From assembly GCA_002914805.1 (NCBI GenBank), contig JXTB01000285.1, forward strand, positions 1 through 64,000: 64,000 nucleotides of DNA, written 5' to 3'. Shown piece after piece: positions 60,901 through 64,000 of this stretch; positions within the stretch are counted from its first letter, which is position 1; every line of letters starts with the position of its first letter. The translations under genes and the position numbers were made by a program. Below the pieces are notes generated by a model. That model was not told the DNA's origin, searched no databases, and saw only the letters and a list, made by a program, of their open reading frames with translations. The stretch is from Parasponia andersonii (taxonomy: Eukaryota > Streptophyta > Magnoliopsida > Rosales > Cannabaceae).

Positions 60901-62115
60901 TATTTTAACTGGTGATCTAAACTGTGCACATCAAGAGATAGACATATTTAATCCAGCAGTAAGTGATTTTGATTTTACATTCTCGACTCTTTTATTAGCT
61001 TTGGTGGATAGTTTAACCCTTTAGGTGATTAGGGAAATCATTTTGAAGTTATCTCCAGAGCTATATGTCTTTTTCCAGAACAGTTAAAAGAATATTCCAT
61101 TTGGCATCCAAGTTGGCATTTCCACTGCCTCTGTTTTGATGACTTTATTCACTCCTGTTAATTAAAATTTACAGATGATTCCTTGTATTGAATTTATTTT
61201 TCCTTTACTTTTGACAATTTTTCTCCATCAAAGGGAGATATAGCCAGTGTGGGAATGTTTGAGGTGGTAAATTGAATATAATTTTATTTTAGTTTGTAAA
61301 TTGAATATAATTTTATTTTAGTGGGAACATTCCAATCCCAAAGATTATGTAATGTATTATATGATTTAAGCAAAGGATTTCATGGTTAGATTACCATGCG
61401 ATCACTGTAAGGAGAGAGCTCAAATTTATGGAAGAAACTTTTAGGAGTAACAACTTGCGTCTCTTTCTTTCTTTCTTTTTAGGATAAGGTTGTGCCTCTT
61501 TACTAGTTTTGCATTCAATATCAGTTACTTTGATTTGTCTTTTTATTATTTGTTCTCTGATACAATGCACAGGGAAATAAAAGAAGTGCTGGCTTTACGA
61601 TTGAAGAAAGGCAATCATTTGAGACGAACTTCTTATCTAAAGGATTTGTGGATACTTTTAGAAGGCAACACCCCGGTGTTGTTGGGTATACCTACTGGGG
61701 TTATAGACATGGGGGACGCAAAACTAACAAAGGTAGTTCCCAGACTTTATTCTGAGGATAAAACTTCTTTAGTAGCATTATTTTAGCCTCTGTTTACAGC
61801 CCTGTTCCTCCTATGCTAGAGTGGTTTCTCAGAATCTTACCTCATTTGCTTGCATTTCTTTTGTTTGGCTGATACGTTTTTCAATAAGTCCAGTCTATTA
61901 AACGACCTGAAATAGTATTGTTACTTTGTCACCATCTTATCTATTTTTATTTTAATTCTTTCGTTCTCTTGTTTACTTTTGATATCGAAACAGGGTGGCG
62001 GCTTGACTACTACCTTGTCTCAGAATCCATAGCTGATCAGGTTCACGATTCATACATTGTCCCTGATGTTCATGGTAGTGATCATTGTCCCATTGGCCTT
62101 GTACTCAAGTTGTAG
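57897..62115 (+). CDS. ARP: AP endonuclease, ARP/APE1 type with SAP-like domain, 11 exons
   Basis: This enzyme cuts DNA beside abasic sites in base excision repair; Arabidopsis ARP is placed in the chloroplast. Exons: 57897-58025, 58154-58254, 58419-58498, 58665-58916, 59000-59319, 59410-59517, 60085-60222, 60371-60418, 60878-60958, 61573-61732, 61994-62115, giving 512 residues (Arabidopsis about 536). Intron 5 is GC-AG (CAG then GCAAGT at 59320); the rest are GT-AG. A SAP-like helix pair lies near residues 68-102 ([20 protein letters not shown]). The ExoIII-type domain is at about 255-510 and holds all expected catalytic parts: [43 protein letters not shown]. No stop or shift inside. The first ATG in frame is 57897, which leaves no transit peptide; see the entry at 57776. 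Confidence 0.93.
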
Positions 62116-63992
62116 TGAAGAAACGAGTATTGATACCAATGTTTACAAATAGGACGATATAAGAAACTGTAAAAGCCTAGCATTTTGCAGAGTAGCTCAT
62201 TGCAGGGGAAAGTACACGTTTTAACCAGTTCTGAGGGGCATGTCACACATTTGGACATATGGTAGTGTTTGGTTGAGTGGAATGGAATTAAGGAAAGTGT
62301 GGATAGCTTCATTTTGGTTCGGCCTCCGTGCTTTTAGTATGAATTTCATGCAGAAACAAAGCTTTATAGACCTAAATTAACTGAAATTATTATATCGTAA
62401 ATTTGAAATCGCTAGGGACATTTTCATAAGTGTTTTTTTTTTTTTTTGTCAAAACAAAAAGCTCTTGCACCAAACTCCATAAGCAGTTATCAGGTCTTAA
62501 TGTTCTCGAAATTTTTTCTACGTCACAAAACATCGAAATATTATTAGAAAAATTATTTTTCAAAGCATTCTTAGAAAAGTCATTTTACTTTTTAAAAAAA
62601 AAAAATTACTGTGGATTTCAAATTCCCATTTTCTATAAATTTTTAGGGCATTTATAAAAAAATATTTCTAAAAAAATGAAAGAGAAAAAGGTTACTTTCT
62701 TTGTAACGTGTTGATTCTTCAATAGTGTTTTGTTGCTCAATAGTTTGGATGCCCTACACTTCACTTTTCTTTCCACTTCACTACTTTGGCATACACATGT
62801 CTACATAATGTATATAATCAGTTTGATAATTTTTATAGTCAAAGTTAAAAACAAGTCTTCAAGCCTATTCTTTTTTTCTTTTTTTAGCTAGAAAGTCTTT
62901 TAAGCCTATTTAATGAAAATAAATACATATATAAAAGTCTTCGCCTATCAACCGAGTGTTAAAGCCACACGTCAATCCGGTCCGGTTTCATTTTTTTTTT
63001 CCATCATAATTGGATCAAAATTATATATTTGCTCAAATTTGGTCGATACAATGTCGTGAGATGATATTAAACATATTATTTAGAAAATAGTTTTTTTATT
63101 TTTTGGAAATTTAAGTTGTTTGAACTTAGGTTGTATGTTTAATATATAATTTGATTATTTGATAAGAGCACTTTGACTATGTTTAAATACAAATTTGATA
63201 ATAGTAATTAGAAACTTGTCACAAACAATTATTTTAACAATTTATGAAACAGAGGGCTACATTTTGAATTCCTGAAAACACTATCGAAGTTGGTACTTTG
63301 CTAAATATCTTGGGAAGTTTGAAAAAATATTCCAATTAAGAATACGGAACTAATTCAGAAACTACAAAACTCCTAATTGAAATGAAAGAAATTAGCAAAA
63401 AGGAAACAAAGCAATTATCCTAAATAAGAAACTAATTAAATGCTTCAACCATCTTCTACCACATACACCAATAAAGCAGTACGTGGCAAGTGGTAAGAAT
63501 CAACTGCGAGTCACAATTAATGGAGATAGGAAACTTCACACCCACATAAAATTTTAATATTGCGAGATTAGCAACTATTAGTATATATCCATATGTCCGT
63601 ATTAAACATGCTACTTGGCATTTTCAGTACAAAGACCCCAAATCGTTAATTTTTTTTTCCGGAGCGACACTCTTTCTAACTTTTTTTTTTTTTTTTTTTT
63701 TTTTTTGGGGTAAACTGGCGAACGAGAATCATTTTGAATGAATTATCAACGAACCTCCAGTATGCCTGAGCCACGTGTGCAGTTGATGACGTGGCAAAAC
63801 TGCACAGGCTCTGATTCACTTTTCCGAGGTGGCAATATCTGGTTGGTCAAATGACGAAGCAAGCGAAAATCTAACGCAACAACTGTTTTAAGTGGTAAGA
63901 ATCAACCACAACGGGTCCAAAACGCTACGTTTAAATACAGAAATGTCTTAATAAGGTTTCTGCACAGACGGAGGGAGAAGAAGAAGACTGCC
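62116..63992. other. ARP 3' region and intergenic DNA
   Basis: No gene is recognised between the ARP stop and the last ATG of the window. Poly-T runs at 62432-62448 and 63681-63706. The last 250 bases look like a promoter. Confidence 0.6.
63772..63795 (+). promoter_or_regulatory. G-box and TGACGTGG motif pair
   Basis: CACGTG (63772-63777) and TGACGTGGC (63787-63795) stand 15 bases apart, about 200 bases before the ATG at 63993. Such ACGT cores are bound by bZIP factors and are typical of ABA or light responsive promoters. TTTAAATAC at 63930-63938 may be the TATA box. Confidence 0.5.
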
Positions 63993-64000
63993 ATGGCAGC
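63993..64000 (+). CDS. Start of another gene, cut by the window end
   Basis: CTGCCATGGCAGC is a strong plant start context (G at -3, G at +4) after a purine-rich leader (GGAGGGAGAAGAAGAAG). Only the first two codons and part of a third (Met-Ala) are visible, so the product is unknown. Confidence 0.45.

Noticed and set aside
1-64000. tRNA or rRNA genes
   Set aside because: None noticed by eye. Only the tRNA-Met-like primer site of element C resembles a tRNA end; a tRNAscan run would be needed to exclude a missed gene.

Overview
This is a 64 kb piece of nuclear DNA from a flowering plant, most likely a eudicot. Genes have introns (mostly GT-AG, one GC-AG), intergenic DNA is very AT-rich, and about 60% of the window is transposable elements. 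There is one 325-base run of N (31919-32243) and a single N at 22115. Nothing in it is bacterial. The species cannot be named from the sequence.

Layout. (1) 941-16889: two Ty3/gypsy retrotransposons of one Tat-like family (A and B) lie head to tail and share a middle LTR, giving LTR-internal-LTR-internal-LTR. A keeps remnants of gag, protease, RT, two RNase H domains and integrase. B has lost about 5.7 kb from mid-protease onward. (2) 18615-21223: a short, internally deleted chromovirus-type gypsy element (C) with a tRNA-Met primer site and a perfect 5-bp target duplication TGATT. (3) 23706-36148: a 12.4 kb Tat-like gypsy element (D) with a perfect target duplication ATACC, a 99-bp tandem repeat behind pol and the N gap. 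A, B and D each carry, between pol and the 3' LTR, a gene on the opposite strand with a 'putative gypsy-type transposon' (PF04195-like) domain. In D this gene has intron-like joints and a TATA box of its own.

(4) 37690-42366: an apparently intact 11-exon gene for a GT92-type glycosyltransferase-like protein of the KOBITO1 type (529 aa). (5) About 45.9-56.1 kb: a decayed Mutator-like element with a broken mudrA-type transposase on the + strand and a broken DUF1985-type gene on the - strand. Arrays of short repeats built from TAGACA/TGTCTA lie between and around them. (6) 57897-62115: an apparently intact 11-exon gene for a plant AP endonuclease (ARP type, 512 aa) with a SAP-like domain and all the expected APE1 catalytic residues. 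A small 78-codon ORF points away from it on the other strand. (7) The window ends on the first codons of another gene (ATG at 63993) with G-box-like motifs upstream.

The two host genes look unbroken. The element genes are full of stops, mostly of the kind made by C-to-T change at methylated cytosines. The most unusual items are the antisense genes inside the gypsy elements and the helically spaced palindromic arrays of the Mutator-like element.
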